DNA of 64,000 bases from Thelonectria olida. Lineage: Eukaryota > Ascomycota > Sordariomycetes > Hypocreales > Nectriaceae. The translations under genes and the position numbers were made by a program. Shown here in pieces: positions 1-12,409 of the stretch (position 1 is the stretch's first letter; each line of letters opens with the position of its first letter). Under the pieces are notes generated by a model. It saw only the letters and a list, made by a program, of their open reading frames with translations. It ran no database searches and was not told the origin of the DNA. The stretch lies in contig JAGPYM010000045.1 in NCBI GenBank assembly GCA_020736575.1, positions 171,161-235,160 on the forward strand. Reading direction: 5' to 3'.

Positions 1-3000
1 ACCTCTATCTACGAGACTCGGGGGTTGATGGAGCCGAAGCCGACGATGTTCCTCTTGCAGAACGGCAGTCACGAATGTGGAAGATCGACCACTCGTTTGG
101 CAATTACAAGTATAAGTGTATAAGTCCCTGTCTCTATTTGCATTGTGATATCTTATCATACTTATTTTGTCTGGATTTGGGCTAACTGGCGATTGGTATG
201 GGTTTTGTTTAGGGGACGAACTTACAGCAAAGACGACCGCGCCCGAGTTTAGCGGGGCCGAAGCGATCAACATCCTCCAACGACCGTTCACGATGGACTA
301 CGGAAGCCGTAAGGCTGGGTCCCGGCCGGCTAGCGAAAAAGACGCATACTATCCGGTCTTCTACCTCGACTTTATCAGCGTGGTTGGACGCCCATTGCAA
401 CCTGTTACTCGACGTAGCGAACGATTCTTCGACAATGTTACTATTTCCTTCCGTCACTGGCAGGCGCCATATAGTGCCAAGCACGGTCACACAATGCCCT
501 TCGACCTCGCCAACCGCACATTTCGACTTGCGACTGGCGCCAGTCGGGAGATATGGTTCCTTATCATGCATCCCGTGCGGCCAGCGACGACCGGACGTCC
601 CCATCGAGACGCGTCTCAGCGTGGTACTGCTCTGGCCAAGCACCATGCGGAGTCGCTTGCGTCCTATATCAAGTCGGTGTTCTTAACAGGCGAGCTTCTC
701 GGTGAGGGCATCGAACCAGCCTGGACCTTGGGAGGACAGCAATCGCAAACGATCACATACAACAAGTGGACGGCCTTCCAGGAGATTTTCATGGAGGGTT
801 GGGCTGATTTTGTTGAACAATACTTGCACGAGCCCTTTTGGGCTGAGACCCAGCCAGCATTCCATGCATACGACTACGGCGCCAACATCGAGATTGATGT
901 GACTGAGCAAGTTCAAGCTCTTGAGCGGGAGGCGCGCATACGGCCAGACGAAGACGAGGATGAGGGCGATGAAGAAGACGATGAGGAGGCCGAGTACGAG
1001 ACCGATGACCCTGAAGATGAGCATAGCCACCATGGCAACGATGGCGAATTCAGAAGTGGACCAGCTCGCAGCGTTAGAACCGAAAGTCCTAGCCTATTTA
1101 TACAGGGCCAGGCAAGCATCGAGGGCAGCGGAGGGAACCAACCAACCTCATTCGACAGCGGCCCGGACCGTCAAAGAAGCACCACCCCAAGCCTGCCAGA
1201 GGCTCAGGAAGCACTATACAGCCCGGGATTGCGCGAGCTGCGCGCCGAGCTTGAGCAAAAGTACGACCTGGACCACCTGGAAAGTGTCTCTTACGCTCTT
1301 GCTGTTAATCTCCACTGTACTGCTGCTGGCTCCTCTAGCCAAGAGCCAGAGAAGACTGTCTGTCTTTTAGCGGATCGGAATTGTCTGGCTAAAGAGTATG
1401 CCACCTACCGAGACTACACGTTTTATCCCTTAGGCTTTCATCCAGCCTATGGAAACTTCTCGTCACCCGAACCGCCAGCCTTCCTGAAGAATATCTGCTC
1501 GCCATTATGAAAGACAACATGAGTTTCCAAAACGAAGGCGCCGATGTCCTTTCATTCGGCTTTTTCCAGGCATATTCCAACATCAAGAGATCGATCCGGC
1601 ATCGAGCCAGCGACCTTCTAGCTACTCAAGGTTCTGCGACGGCAGCCCTAACCGTCCCGGGCTCTGACGTAGAAGCTTTAGCTCGCGTGAAGGCGAAGCG
1701 ACAGAGGCTTCTATCGCGACTCCGTGGTCAGCTGACACCAGGGAACCCAGATGCCTCTACGCCATTCGCGCGAGAAAGACAGCGTATTGAGGCAGCAGTT
1801 GCTGAGGAAGAATTTTCATTCCGATTTGAGCAGGTCGTCTCTATTCATGTGCCTAGGCTAGTGCCCGCGCAACGAGACTTTCTGAACGTCCTTCGGCCCA
1901 TCTTCCAACTCATGAGATTCTTCCTCAAAGAGAAGCAACTGTATTCGTGGATCCTGCGACGATTCCCTCCAGAAGTATTTCCTGGGGTGCTTATTGCGTT
2001 TGCTAAGACGTTTGAGCTGGCCGTTGGTGAGATGGAGCGGCGGTTTACCGCAGACGGAGCACGAGGGCTAGGGTTAGCACTCTCGGAGGCAGTTGCGGCC
2101 TTAGACCGACTTGGCAACTTCTGCTTTACAGGAGATCCGCGAGTGCTTCCGACCACGGTGTTCAGGCCATTAGGGACGATGGAGAGCTTGCGAAGAGCGG
2201 GCTGGCCTTACATCGATCCAGCGATGCTAGACTTTCGCAGTATTGATGGGGTTATCAACCTTGGGCAGTGGCCGACATTGGCTGACGATCGCCCGGTCCT
2301 GATGCACGTAGCTGCACTGGCGTACCACTACGGACCGGTAGTGGCCGCGAATCGGCACAGCCAGCTCTGGTTTGCGGAGCTAGGAGGGCAGTCCATCCGT
2401 GGCATTTCGAGCGCAGGTCGTTTCCTTGAAAAGGTTTTTCGCGAATTATGGATTCCCCAGATGAGAACCTTCATCGGTCATCAGTTGCATCGAAGGCTAA
2501 ATAAGGGCCTGCGCAGTGGTCGCGGCGAACCGGCCATCCAGGCTGGCAGAGAGTTAAGAGCGTGGGAGGACTGCGAAGAACCATTTCGATGGAAGTATGT
2601 ATGAAAGCAAATGAGGAGTTTCGCAAGGGCTAATCGTAATACATATAGGAGGCTTGAGGCACTTCCCGCAGCATTAATCCGAGAGGACGGGGAGATGACT
2701 ACTGATGTAGAAGTACTCATTATGACGAGGCGAGACTTTGCTACAGAGATGTACAACGCCCTCACGAAACCGAAATTGTCTAAAGCCGCAAGTTTCGCAC
2801 CGTCACACTCAACATGGTTTGCTATAGTGTGTGCCGCTATCCAGCATACCAGCCTAGAATCCGTTACGAAGCTGCAGTGGATCGATGGGCTTGCGGCTGC
2901 GATGCACTCAACCGGCATCGAGCGGGTCCCAGGCCGGCACCGACAGAGGCTCACTCACCGTCGGATCGTGCGACTAGTAGGGCTGGCTATAGCAACGGAG

Positions 3001-3789
3001 GTGCTAGCAGCCCGACCAGGAAGCCTGAAGCGGGCGGCGCTAGAGGCTGCTTCTCAACAGCAGATGAGCGAGGGAGCGGTACAGAAGAGGGTAAAGAGGC
3101 AGAGGATCGACTTCCATTGCGATATCCCTTTTCAAAATATCCCGCGCCTGATTCTAGAGGGATTCGCAAAACTGGAGCGCTTATTTGGTAAGGGTGATCA
3201 TAAGGTTTTAGATCATTACCAGAAGGCACGGAACTGTCTACAACAGTGCCTTGGAGATCCTCTTTGTGACTTGATGCTGATGATAGTGCTCACGTTAAGC
3301 GCATCGTCGGTGACACCACATGTGGCCCCAAAGGAGCGCACCTTCAGCAGGGCGCCAAAGAACAAAGACTCTGCACTGCTAGCAGCAAACATGGTAACGC
3401 GGATGCTCTGGTTTCTTCGACCAAAGGAATTCCCCTGGGGGAATAAGGATGATGGTTCAATCTTACGAATCTCGGAGATGACGAAGAAGATTGGTATGCT
3501 CTGCTAATGGCAACATTTACCTTAAAAAGTGATACTGCTAAGACTGGAACTAGAACATAAAGGCGTCAGCAATCGAGTTCTACGGGAGCTTGGTTGGATT
3601 GAAGTGGAGGGTAATCGGGACAGCCCGCGAAATAGCGAGTCTATGCTTTCACCAGTTGATAAGCTCTCTTCGCTTCACAAGGAATTATTGCTCCTCAGGA
3701 AGGATCCAGACGGGTTTATCGGGCGGGTTTTTTGTAGTGACGACCGCATCTGGGTGGAACGATGTTCATCAATTATCCGAGAGAGCTAA
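1..3789 (+). pseudogene. Large unrecognised gene (5' end outside window), one frameshift
   Basis: The gene enters from the left edge in frame 1. I see intron 110-212 (donor GTATAAGT, branch GCTAAC, acceptor TTTAG), intron 2595-2648 (GTATGT, GGCTAATC, ATATAG) and a possible 36-bp intron 3494-3529 (GTATGC, GCTAATG, AAAAG). All three keep or restore one reading frame. Between about 1478 and 1507 the frame changes with no splice signal, so a one-base indel is likely. The product is over 1,150 aa with an Asp/Glu-rich tract around nt 940-1025, then a helical, basic-rich second half. I recognise no catalytic motif and no named family. It lies just upstream of the OrsD-RecQ gene on the same strand and shares a 3' motif with it, so both may belong to one element. 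Alternative: an ordinary host gene in decay. Confidence 0.6.
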
Positions 3790-5044
3790 CCACAGGCGGA
3801 GGTTCCTAAAATGCGCAGCTGTTATTATTTTACTATAGTAGAGTACTAAGTTATAGGGATCACTATATTACTTAGTAATTGAGAATATACTGCTGGTCCT
3901 TGTGTAAAGTAGTATTAACCACTTACCTAATATAGTATATAAACCGTAATATAAAGGAAGCTAACTCTTTTCTCCTTTAATATATTATGCTAAGGCTTTA
4001 TTTGCCACCAGCCCTCTTAAGACTGGTTCTATACGCTTTTAGAAAAGGAATGCAGCCAGTATTTATAAGATTTAAGGCTCAGCTGAACACTGATGGCTTG
4101 ACGATGTGGGACCCATTGTCTTAGTTTAAACCGCTCTTATGGCCTTGACTCTTCTATTGCAAAGGGTAGTAAATTACTTAATAGAGTAACCGGGTGCTGG
4201 GTGGGGCTGAGTACGAGCGGAGGCTCCATACTGAGACCAGTTGAATCGTCGTTTGGTAAACGACGATTAAAATTGTATGGAAAAAAAAAGACGCTTGCAG
4301 ACCATGGGGTAGCCGACAATTAAATCGCAAGGTAGCCGACGATTAGTAGTTTCCCGCCCTACAGAGCTATAATAAGTCTGAAAATTCGCAAGATATTAAT
4401 ACCCCATTCCGCGATATCGATTCTGGAAGTTTTTATTAGGAAAGACTGCTTATTATTGACTTATTCTCCATTTCATCGTAACTGGTGAATTTCTGGTGTT
4501 CCATTAACAACAGGGGATGCCTGTATCGTTCACGAATCAGATAGCATCGTCGTCAGCCACACGCAAAAGCAATTATATCCCACCATAAGAAGGTACAGCA
4601 TTCTCTATAGAGGATGTGAATCTAATATACAATATTAGACTTATATCACATATTGTGCAGAGAAGAAAAGAAAGTCTTTTTCTTACTATAAATTGAGAAT
4701 AAATTTCCTAAAGTCGTACGTGTATAAGAGAAAGCATTGAAGGTTACCACCACTCACCCACCGCCCACCACTCATCTCAAGGGGCAGCCGACAATTAAAA
4801 TCCTAGGTAGTCGACAATTAGTCCGACGTAGTGGCTTACACTACCACCAAAGCTGAGCAGATCATCAAGTCGTTGCCCCAGGTGAGGATGTGATATAATG
4901 TGATAACGGTACATACACGAAGCAGCGGACAAGAGAGATGCTAGTAAGGGGAAGATGGAATAGTATTTAGTAGATGGCCTGGACATTCAATAAGCAGAGG
5001 ATCCCGCAACACCTAGCCTTTTCCCTACGCGAAGATCATACGCA
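3790..5044. repeat. AT-rich spacer with paired direct repeats
   Basis: No gene seen. The stretch is AT-rich. Positions 4306-4349 and 4780-4826 are direct repeats about 475 bp apart, and each contains the word AGCCGACAATTA (or close) twice. A block at about 4165-4225 (AATTACTTAATAGAGTAA, then GGGGCTGAG and AGCGGAGG) recurs at 9961-10015 after the helicase gene. The spacer therefore looks like terminal or regulatory sequence of the flanking element rather than unique DNA. Confidence 0.45.
3792..3822 (+). repeat. 3' flank motif shared by both large genes, copy 1
   Basis: Three bases after the stop of the first large gene stands GCGGAGGTTCCTAAAATGCG. Copy 2 (GCGGAGGTTCCTAAAACGCG) lies at about 9998-10025, 170 bp after the helicase gene. 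Similarity continues into the following AT-rich DNA (TTATAG and ATTACxTAG words). This supports a common 3' end for the two genes. Confidence 0.5.
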
Positions 5045-8000
5045 ATGGAGTATTTTATGCACCTGCCTGATTTCCGACTCCTTGCCTGTCGGGAGTGTCA
5101 AACGGGCGTCATCCGCTGCCGGATCAAGTCCCATCTCCGCGTTGCACCCCACAATCTCACCAAGCAGGAGATTGAAAAGACACAACAGTGGGCAACTTCA
5201 CTTGACATTATCGACAACGAGACCGAACTGAAGCAGCTGGCGTTCCCGGCTGACGAAATAAAGCCTATTGGAGGACTGGGTGAGGCCAGAACGGGGGGAT
5301 TCCGTTGCACGGTGGAGACGCCGGAGTCGACATGTGCGTTTGTCGGATCTGAATTGCGAAGATATCGAGAACATCTCTGCTTGGCCCACAACGGGGGGAC
5401 GAAGCTTAAAGCTGGTCGGAGGTCGGCAGCTCAGGCGGAAGCCGAAAGGGCCAACCTACCATGCAGAAGCGGCGTCTATTACCAGCAGTTCTTCAAGAAA
5501 GGCCCTTGCAGTCAGCTTTTCGAGGTAGCAAGAGGCCTCGATCTCGTCGGGTCAATGGCCGAGCGACAAGAAGCAGAAGTGGAGGTCGAGGAAGCGATGC
5601 ATGCATTCCAGGCCAAAGCGAAGGATCTCCGAAAGAAAGAGATCGATGCCCTCGAGGAACAGGGTGATCTAGCAGCCCCGAATGCATGGCTGCGCCGACT
5701 GGGAGCAACTACCCACTTGAAGGACTTTAGCGACAAGAAACCCTTCCTGCGGAGTCTTATTTCGCTACACCATACTCTTACACCAGAGAATCCCGACGCC
5801 AAAGATGACGCCGCTCTGCAGCATATACATGCAGCTGTGAAGCGCCTCATTCGCAAAGCAGGAGCCGCCACTCGGCCGAGCGTCGTCTCGTGGAATGTGC
5901 TTTTTGAGGTTAATCGGAAGGAGCTTGACAAAGAACGCAGCACGCCGTTTCATTTCAGGTTCAAACGGCCGACCCGGAAAAAGTATATCGATATATGCCT
6001 GCATTTTTTTGCCTATATTGTCCGAGCCATGGCTTGCGAAGATCCGGCCGACCGACCACCATTCAAGCTCAGCGCACGGCAGACTGATGCTTTCGATACG
6101 ATGCTAGCTTATGCTAGAGAGCTAGTAACCATCTCGGAACCGTCCACAAGCGAGCCGGCCTTGTCACGCATCAATAAACTGCATACCCTTTTGGAAGATG
6201 CTGCCCTTGCGCTCTACATGTCTGTTCTAAACCATTTTACCAAGGCCACCGAGTACGATAGTGTACTTGTCAGCTTCTTGATGGTTCTCAGCATACGGCC
6301 AGATAACACATGGGAGAGCTACTCGAGTTTCACATCCAAGCTTTCTGGCGTTATGGCTATTTCACGTGTCTTGCTTGTCAAGTATACCGTCGATAAAAGG
6401 GCCGCATATATCCAGCGCAGAGTCGAAGGAGGACAGAGCAGGGAGCTGGCGGAAGAGAAGAGCCCAAGCCATTTCGAGATCATGGCTGATATGACCCGAC
6501 GATTATGGTAGGCGGTGCCAAGGGGTGGGACACTACGCCTACGCAGTTTATTATCCGGCTCCGCAATTACGGCATGGCTACCGATGCAAATATGGCCACG
6601 GTCGGGTCAGTGAGTTGGGACAAGGAGGATGCCATTTACAAGGGCATCCGCATTAATGTTCTTGGTGTGCAGTCCATGTTGCAAACTGCTCTGCGGCGGG
6701 CCGAGACAATGCTCTACAAACATCTGCTTTTCTGCGAGTAGTACAAGGATTAGTCACCTGCCGACCTTGGATTGCCCGAGATCCCATGGGACAAACTCAT
6801 TGATAACGCTGCAAATGCTACTATAGGCCATTCCTTTGTGAAGGATCTCTTCGAGCTACTTCCCGACAGCAGTGGTTGGGTCTTCCGAAAGATCTGGGCT
6901 GACCGTACGCTTCGGACGGCCTGGTCGAATTCAGATTCCGCGCCAAGCGTGGAACTACGCCGAAAAGCAGCGGTAAACTATGGGAAGTTCTTGGAAGAGT
7001 TCCTTGAGGTCCTTTTATTTCTGATCCATCTAAGTGGCGGGCAGGCCGCACGGTCCCTTGAGCTGCTTACCCTACGGCATCGGAACACCGCCAACGGAGG
7101 GGTACGAAATATCCTCATCCACGGTGGAATTATTATGCTTGTTGTCGGTTATCATAAGGGATTCTCTAGGACAGAACGACTCAAGATCATCCACCGCTTT
7201 CTGCCGCGCGAGATTAGCATTTTGGTCGTCTACTACTTATGGCTTGCGCTGCCGTTTTGGGAGGATGTGCAGGCGAATGTGTGGGATACGACTGAGCTAA
7301 GCGCCAATCTCTGGGCTACAGAGGAGACCCTCGATGACTTGAACGATGATGATGGCAAGAGCGGGTATGGGTCTGACGTGGGTGAAGATGAGGGGGGTGA
7401 AGATGAGGGAGAGGGTGGTCGACCGAGACAGCCCAACGCTCAGACGCTCAGGTTGGGACCCGGGGCACATTGGACGTCTGCACGCATGACTCGCATCTTG
7501 AAGAGGATAAGTCGGACTGGTTGCCAGAAAGGCTTTACTATCAGCAGCTGGAGGCATTTGTCTATCGCTTTCACACGTCACTACTTCCGAAACGGAACAA
7601 CAGCTCACTCGACCCTCGTTGGAGAGGTAGACGAGGGGTATGGTAGTAATAGCGAGAACGAGGATGAGGGCAACGAAGATAGCATCTGGGACATTCAGGC
7701 CTGCCATAGCTCCTTAACAGCTGGCCTGGTTTATGGAAGGCTCATCACCGAGGGTTGTTTCGAGACCAACGAGCGGCGGGTCAATTTTCGATTCATCAGT
7801 GAGGAATGGCATCGGCTTCTCGGTTTTCCATCAGCTGTGGCTGGGTTTGGAGAGGTTCTCCGACCAGGCCGCAAGCGAAAGAATCCATCGCTGCACTACG
7901 AAGCGATGAGAGAACTTCAGCTAGCGCGGTGGAAGACGTTGCGGCGTATCAACATGGACCAGGAATTACGCAGGCTCTATGGTGACCATATCTGTTTCCG

Positions 8001-9824
8001 AGGCAAGCAACGAGAGGCAGTTGACGCCATCATGCTGAACAAGAGCCCTGTGGTGGTAGTGATGGGAACCGGAAGCGGCAAGAGCCTTTGTTTCATGCTC
8101 CCTGCCGCCAGCTGCCCCGGTGGACTGACGGTGGTTATCGTACCGCTAGTCTCTCTATTGGGAGATATGGTGGATCGATGTCAAAAGCTCAACATACCTT
8201 GCGCCCAGTGGAGGAGCGACCGGACCCCAGGAGATGTGTCGATTGTTTTCGTCACACCAGAGTCAGCCATGACCAAGAGGTTCCAGGACTTTCTTGAGTC
8301 GCGAAGGATTGTGGCCAAGCTTGACCGCGTCGTCATCGACGAGTGCCACACAATTCTTGAGGGGGCTCCATTATTTCGACCGAAACTACGAGAGCTGGGT
8401 ACTCTAGCACTAGTGGGCGTGCAGATGGTCTATCTTACGGCAACACTCCCGCCAACACAGGAGGATACCTTCTTCAGCGCAGTTAACACGCGACGTGAGG
8501 ACGTTACCATGATTCGGTCCAAGACGACACGTCCCAATGTAGCCTACAGCGTCAGGTCTTTCGTCGCGTCCACCGCCGAAGAAGCTACTGCTCGGGTCGT
8601 CGAAGAGACCAAGGAGGTGATTGACCAAAAGCTCGAGGAATACCCATGGCCGGCGAAGATTATTGTGTATTGCCAGCGGGTCGAGGCAACGGAAGACCTG
8701 GCAGAGAAGCTCGGATGCGATGCCTACCATCGTGAAGTTGATACACGGGATGGCAAAGCAGAGAGACTCCGGTTCTGGATGGGCGGCACCAAGCGTGATC
8801 AGTACGGCGACGGAAGGGTGATCGTGGCTACCAACGCGCTCGGCCTCGGCATTGATGTGCCTGATGTTCGTGTGGTAATCCATGTGGAGATGCCAAGGAC
8901 CATGGCAGACTATTCGCAACAGAGTGGGCGTGCCGGGCGAGACGGGCAACCAAGCGAGGCCATGATCATCCGCCTCAGTGCCTACGGGTCCGGCTCGAGA
9001 AGGCGACGACCTCTCGTTGCCGAAGAAGCAGCTGCAGAGGATTACATTAGCGGCCACGATGCCGGCGGGTGGTTCTAGACTCCGTCATGGATGGACGGAA
9101 GGACCGCAGCACCTGCGAGGAAGGAGAGGAGCCATGTGATGTTTGTCTGAGCCAGCCGGAGGGCAGCAATGATGAGAGTGAGGTTGGCATTTTAGAGGAT
9201 CAGGAGGAAGCTGACATACGATGGCGGGAATTGGAGGTGGGGGCTGCTCGGGGCCGAGTCGTCGAGCTTGCTGTTCAACAGCACCAAGAGTTCCAGGACT
9301 ATCGGCAGAGGCTTGAGGAACAAGCTCTCAATGGGTGTGTGTTTTGCTTCTTGGAGAGTATCGAGGACCGAGCACACCCCGGCACCAAATGTGAGAGAGC
9401 TCCAGGAATGGGAGACGAGGTGGCGAGAGCGTATCAGCTTGCGCTATGGATGGAGCGATTTATAGGGGGAAATCGAGTAGCCGAAAAGTTCAGCTGTTGT
9501 TTGGGATGCTTTGTGCCGCAGGAACTATGTAATGCGTGGGAAGAACATGCAGAAGGGGGCTGGGAAAAAAAGGCAAATGGCAAGTGCCAGTATGATGGAC
9601 GGATGGTTTCTGTTATTGCTTGGGTTTGGGCTCAGCTGCCAGAAGAGTGCATGCAGTTGTACAGGCGATTGGGGTTTACAGACCAAGAAGAATGGACGAA
9701 CAAAGAAAGGCAAGAACAGGTATGCAGATGGATGGGAAAGAGCATACAATGGGCGGATGTCCAGGCGTTACGATTATGTCTAGTGTTTTCTCATATAGCT
9801 GCACCACCAGAGGAAAGTAAATAA
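5045..9824 (+). pseudogene. OrsD-type zinc-finger / RecQ-family DNA helicase, damaged
   Basis: The protein is read in pieces at 5045-6511, 6505-6741, 6772-9078 and 9069-9824 (about 1,590 aa). The N-terminus has the OrsD (DUF3505) pattern: two Cys2/His2-like fingers (CRECQ...HLRVAPH; FRC...C...HLCLAH). The helicase core has GTGSGKS (Walker A, nt about 8063-8085), DECH (about 8338), TATLP, and QQSGRAGRDG (motif VI, about 8917-8946). The RecQ zinc motif (CRR...C...CDVC) continues in the next frame. Lesions: frame change near 6497-6505, two TAG stops at 6739 and 6751 (each one C-to-T step from CAG), and a frame change near 9055. Two acidic linkers are present. Known relatives are the multicopy, often subtelomeric RecQ helicases of fungi. 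A DNA-unwinding role is inferred for the intact ancestor only. Confidence 0.85.
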
Positions 9825-10314
9825 CTGCAAATCTAGATCTAAAAGAGGGTTTAGGGTTGGTAAGTAAGGAGTTTTATAGGTAAATAGGCCCACATTTTTA
9901 TATCTCCTTATATAACTTTAGAAAAGGATACTAATAGTAAGTAAGGGTGGGAAGGTTTGGAAATTACCTAATAGAGTAAATAGGTAGGGTGTGGCTGAGC
10001 ACAAGCGGAGGTTCCTAAAACGCGCAAGCCGTCACAAATAATACTAATATAATTACATAGTTATAGCTTTATAAAATTTCCTAAATTGCGCAAGCTGTAA
10101 GATTGTTTTAGAAAGTATAATTTATTAAAATACTAAAAGGGACTATATTTTGAAGATAATATATATAATAAGTATTAAAAGTAGTACTTATAAAGAAATA
10201 TATTTAGTAGTTATAGCTAAAAGGATTTTATTTATTTCTATTTAAATATTCTATAGTAAAGACTATAGCAGCGCCGCGCACCAGTTGTTAAAATACCGCC
10301 TAAGGCTCCTATTC
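9825..10314. other. AT-rich spacer after helicase gene
   Basis: No gene seen. It holds the second copy of the shared 3' motif (about 9961-10025) and then AT-rich DNA (10030-10260) without open frames. The AT content fits RIP-altered repeat remains. Confidence 0.4.
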
Positions 10315-11017
10315 CTACTGCCACTCCCACTGCTGAGTTGTATAGTTATAATGCTTATATCTCTGGTATTGGTCGTCCCATTCCCACTCGGAGTAAGCCG
10401 AGGAAGATGTCCAATCACTTTCTGCCACCGTAGTAGATGTTGATCCTGCTGACGTATATGCCGTCGAAGTCGCCCCCGCGCTTGCTGTACTTGTTGCCAT
10501 TGTTGATCCTGCCAAGTCCCAGTCTCCTGTACATAGGCTCGTGTCAACACCGTAGCTCTTACCCGCCTTGGCGAATACACATTCTCCCTTCACGGATATA
10601 TTATCATATTTCGTCCACCCCTCCCCATGCCCCTCGAGGTAGATATGGCATCTTCTTTTTCCCGGACCTCCGCTTGACTCAACAGTAATATGATCCTGGT
10701 CGGCGACTCCCAACCCAGACCTACTATCCGTACTGAACTCATGTGGTCCGGCCCTAAGTAAATATATATAAGAATCATTTAGTGTTAGGTATGGGTAAGG
10801 GTATAGATATCTACCTTATCATAACCTGGGTGTTCTGTAGTCGGTATGCCAGAAGGTAGCTAAAGTGCTCACTTAGCGCTTTGAGTGTCTCGAGTGGTAC
10901 TTGAAGAATTCCGGCATCATCGGCAAGCTTCCCGATTGCAGCGTTTTGCCATCGAACTCGAATACCATTAATATCACCGTCATAGACGCCAGGCGATAGA
11001 CAGTATGGGTATGACAT
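10315..11017 (-). CDS. Hypothetical protein, 2 exons, possibly secreted
   Basis: Exon 1 is 10815-11017 and exon 2 is 10315-10753. The intron 10754-10814 has donor GTAGAT, branch CCTAACAC and acceptor TTTACTTAG, and splicing keeps the frame (213 aa from the Met at 11017). The frame stays open upstream of that Met into a hydrophobic stretch (ILLYAILLSGLTT), so a signal peptide may start earlier at an unclear codon. Four Cys are visible (PYCLS, RRCHI, GECVF, SLCTG). The tail is rich in Ser/Thr/Ala and ends in Trp/Tyr-rich residues. I do not recognise the family. It could be a secreted protein or the 3' part of a truncated gene. Confidence 0.5.
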
Positions 11018-11629
11018 GACGGTAGTTAATCCAGATAGAAGTATTGCATATAATAGTATAATAGTCTGATATAATATGGTCTCTTTCTGAAGGAAAAGTA
11101 ATAAAGGTATGATAGAGAGGTAGGGCTTCTAGTGTAATGTAGACGAAGGCTGTGTGTTGGAGTAGGGTTTTCAAGAGCAGTATGTCTAGATCCCCTAGAT
11201 GGTTGGCCTCTACTTTATATCGACGAGGAGCGATACGAGCTGCCCCAGTCCAAGCATCGCCCGCTCTCTCCTCATTTCCATGGGACAGCATCAGCTGAAA
11301 GCGCCAGCGCTCCATTCCCAGAAACCTAGCCGCTCGGCTAAGCGAGCGCTACGTAGGATTTGGCAACACGTATAGAGCGCCCCTTGTTCTGAGACAATAA
11401 TAGAATCAGCCCCCCGATGTATATGTTGGCGGTTACGTGAGTCCACACTGCCACACACGTGCCCACACCCTCTCGCGTGGGGCAGGCAGGCCAACAGCCC
11501 TTAACTGACCTGACCTGGACCGCGACCATACCTGCGACCACAAGGGGACAGGCTTCCAGGGACTGGCCTGCCTTACCTAATAAAAATTACAGGCTAGCTT
11601 TATAAGACTAATAAAAATTAAATACTATA
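11018..11629. other. Intergenic, no supported gene
   Basis: Short overlapping minus-strand frames occur (10980-11541), but none has a start, splice sites and a recognisable domain together. The stretch gives way to an AT-rich block and the MITE. Confidence 0.35.
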
Positions 11630-12063
11630 ACGTATGTGATAGGCATGCGCCGCATCCAAGTATGCGCCGCACTCTGATTTTCACCTTAAATCGCGATTTT
11701 AAAAAAGTTCTTAAAAATTCAAATTAAGCTAAAATTAGCTATAACCTTAAAACTAAATTTATAGAGTATATAATAATAAGTTTACATTTTCTTAAATTAT
11801 TAGGAAATTTTTATAAAAAGTTATTTAGAAAAATCTTATTCGCACTGTTCTTTTTCTTATTTCTATTTTTAAAACGTTAAATAAATTAATTAAAAAGTTA
11901 AGAAAAATGTTGTCTTATGACTTTTTTAGTTAAATATATTAAATTAACTTTATAGAAATTTGGGGCTATATAGCCCGTTTTAGAAAATTGAAAATTTACA
12001 CTTTTAGCTGTACAGTATAAGTGCGGCGCAGACTTGGATGCGGCGCATGCTTATCATATACGT
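11630..12063. mobile_element. MITE E1 of the doubled-word pogo-like family, 434 bp
   Basis: Flanked by TA on both sides (11628-11629 and 12064-12065). Inverted termini read ACGTATGTGAT / ACGTATATGAT, followed by the word CATGCGCCGCA and a second near copy (TATGCGCCGCA or TCTGCGCCGCA) after a short spacer; both ends carry it. The interior is AT-rich, non-coding and shares AATCGCGATTTT, CTTATTCGCACTGT and TAGCTGTACAGTATAAG with the copies at 41363, 50373, 50506 and 61839. TA target duplication and size fit a Tc1/mariner-pogo MITE. Confidence 0.85.
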
Positions 12064-12409
12064 TATTATATACTTATATAAAGCTATACTTAAATAATAA
12101 TCTAATTACTAATCCATTTTAAAATATATTTTATTTTATAATTATTAAAATTAAATTTTATTCCTTTTTTTTTTTAAAAAAAAACCCAAAAAAAAAAAAA
12201 ATTTAATTCTAAAAATAAGGCAGGCCGAGCGGCAATTATTTTTCCGGATTCCACTACTAAATATAATATGGGCATTTTCTTCACTACTCCTTAGCATTTA
12301 CATTTCTACCTCCTCCCCATCTTTTTTCTAGACCTCTTGCTATCGGTCTCTTTATATCCTTATTCTTACTTCCCGCACTCAATCAACTCAAGCGCTACTC
12401 TGGACTATT
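12064..12409. other. AT-rich DNA and kinase 5' region
   Basis: 12080-12230 is AT-rich with a T11/A9/A14 homopolymer cluster near 12165-12205. 12240-12409 is pyrimidine-rich, as is common upstream of fungal starts, and is the likely kinase promoter. No other gene seen. Confidence 0.35.

Noticed and set aside
8410..9057. 215-codon minus-strand frame
   Set aside because: Antisense to the RecQ helicase motifs; shadow of the true coding strand.
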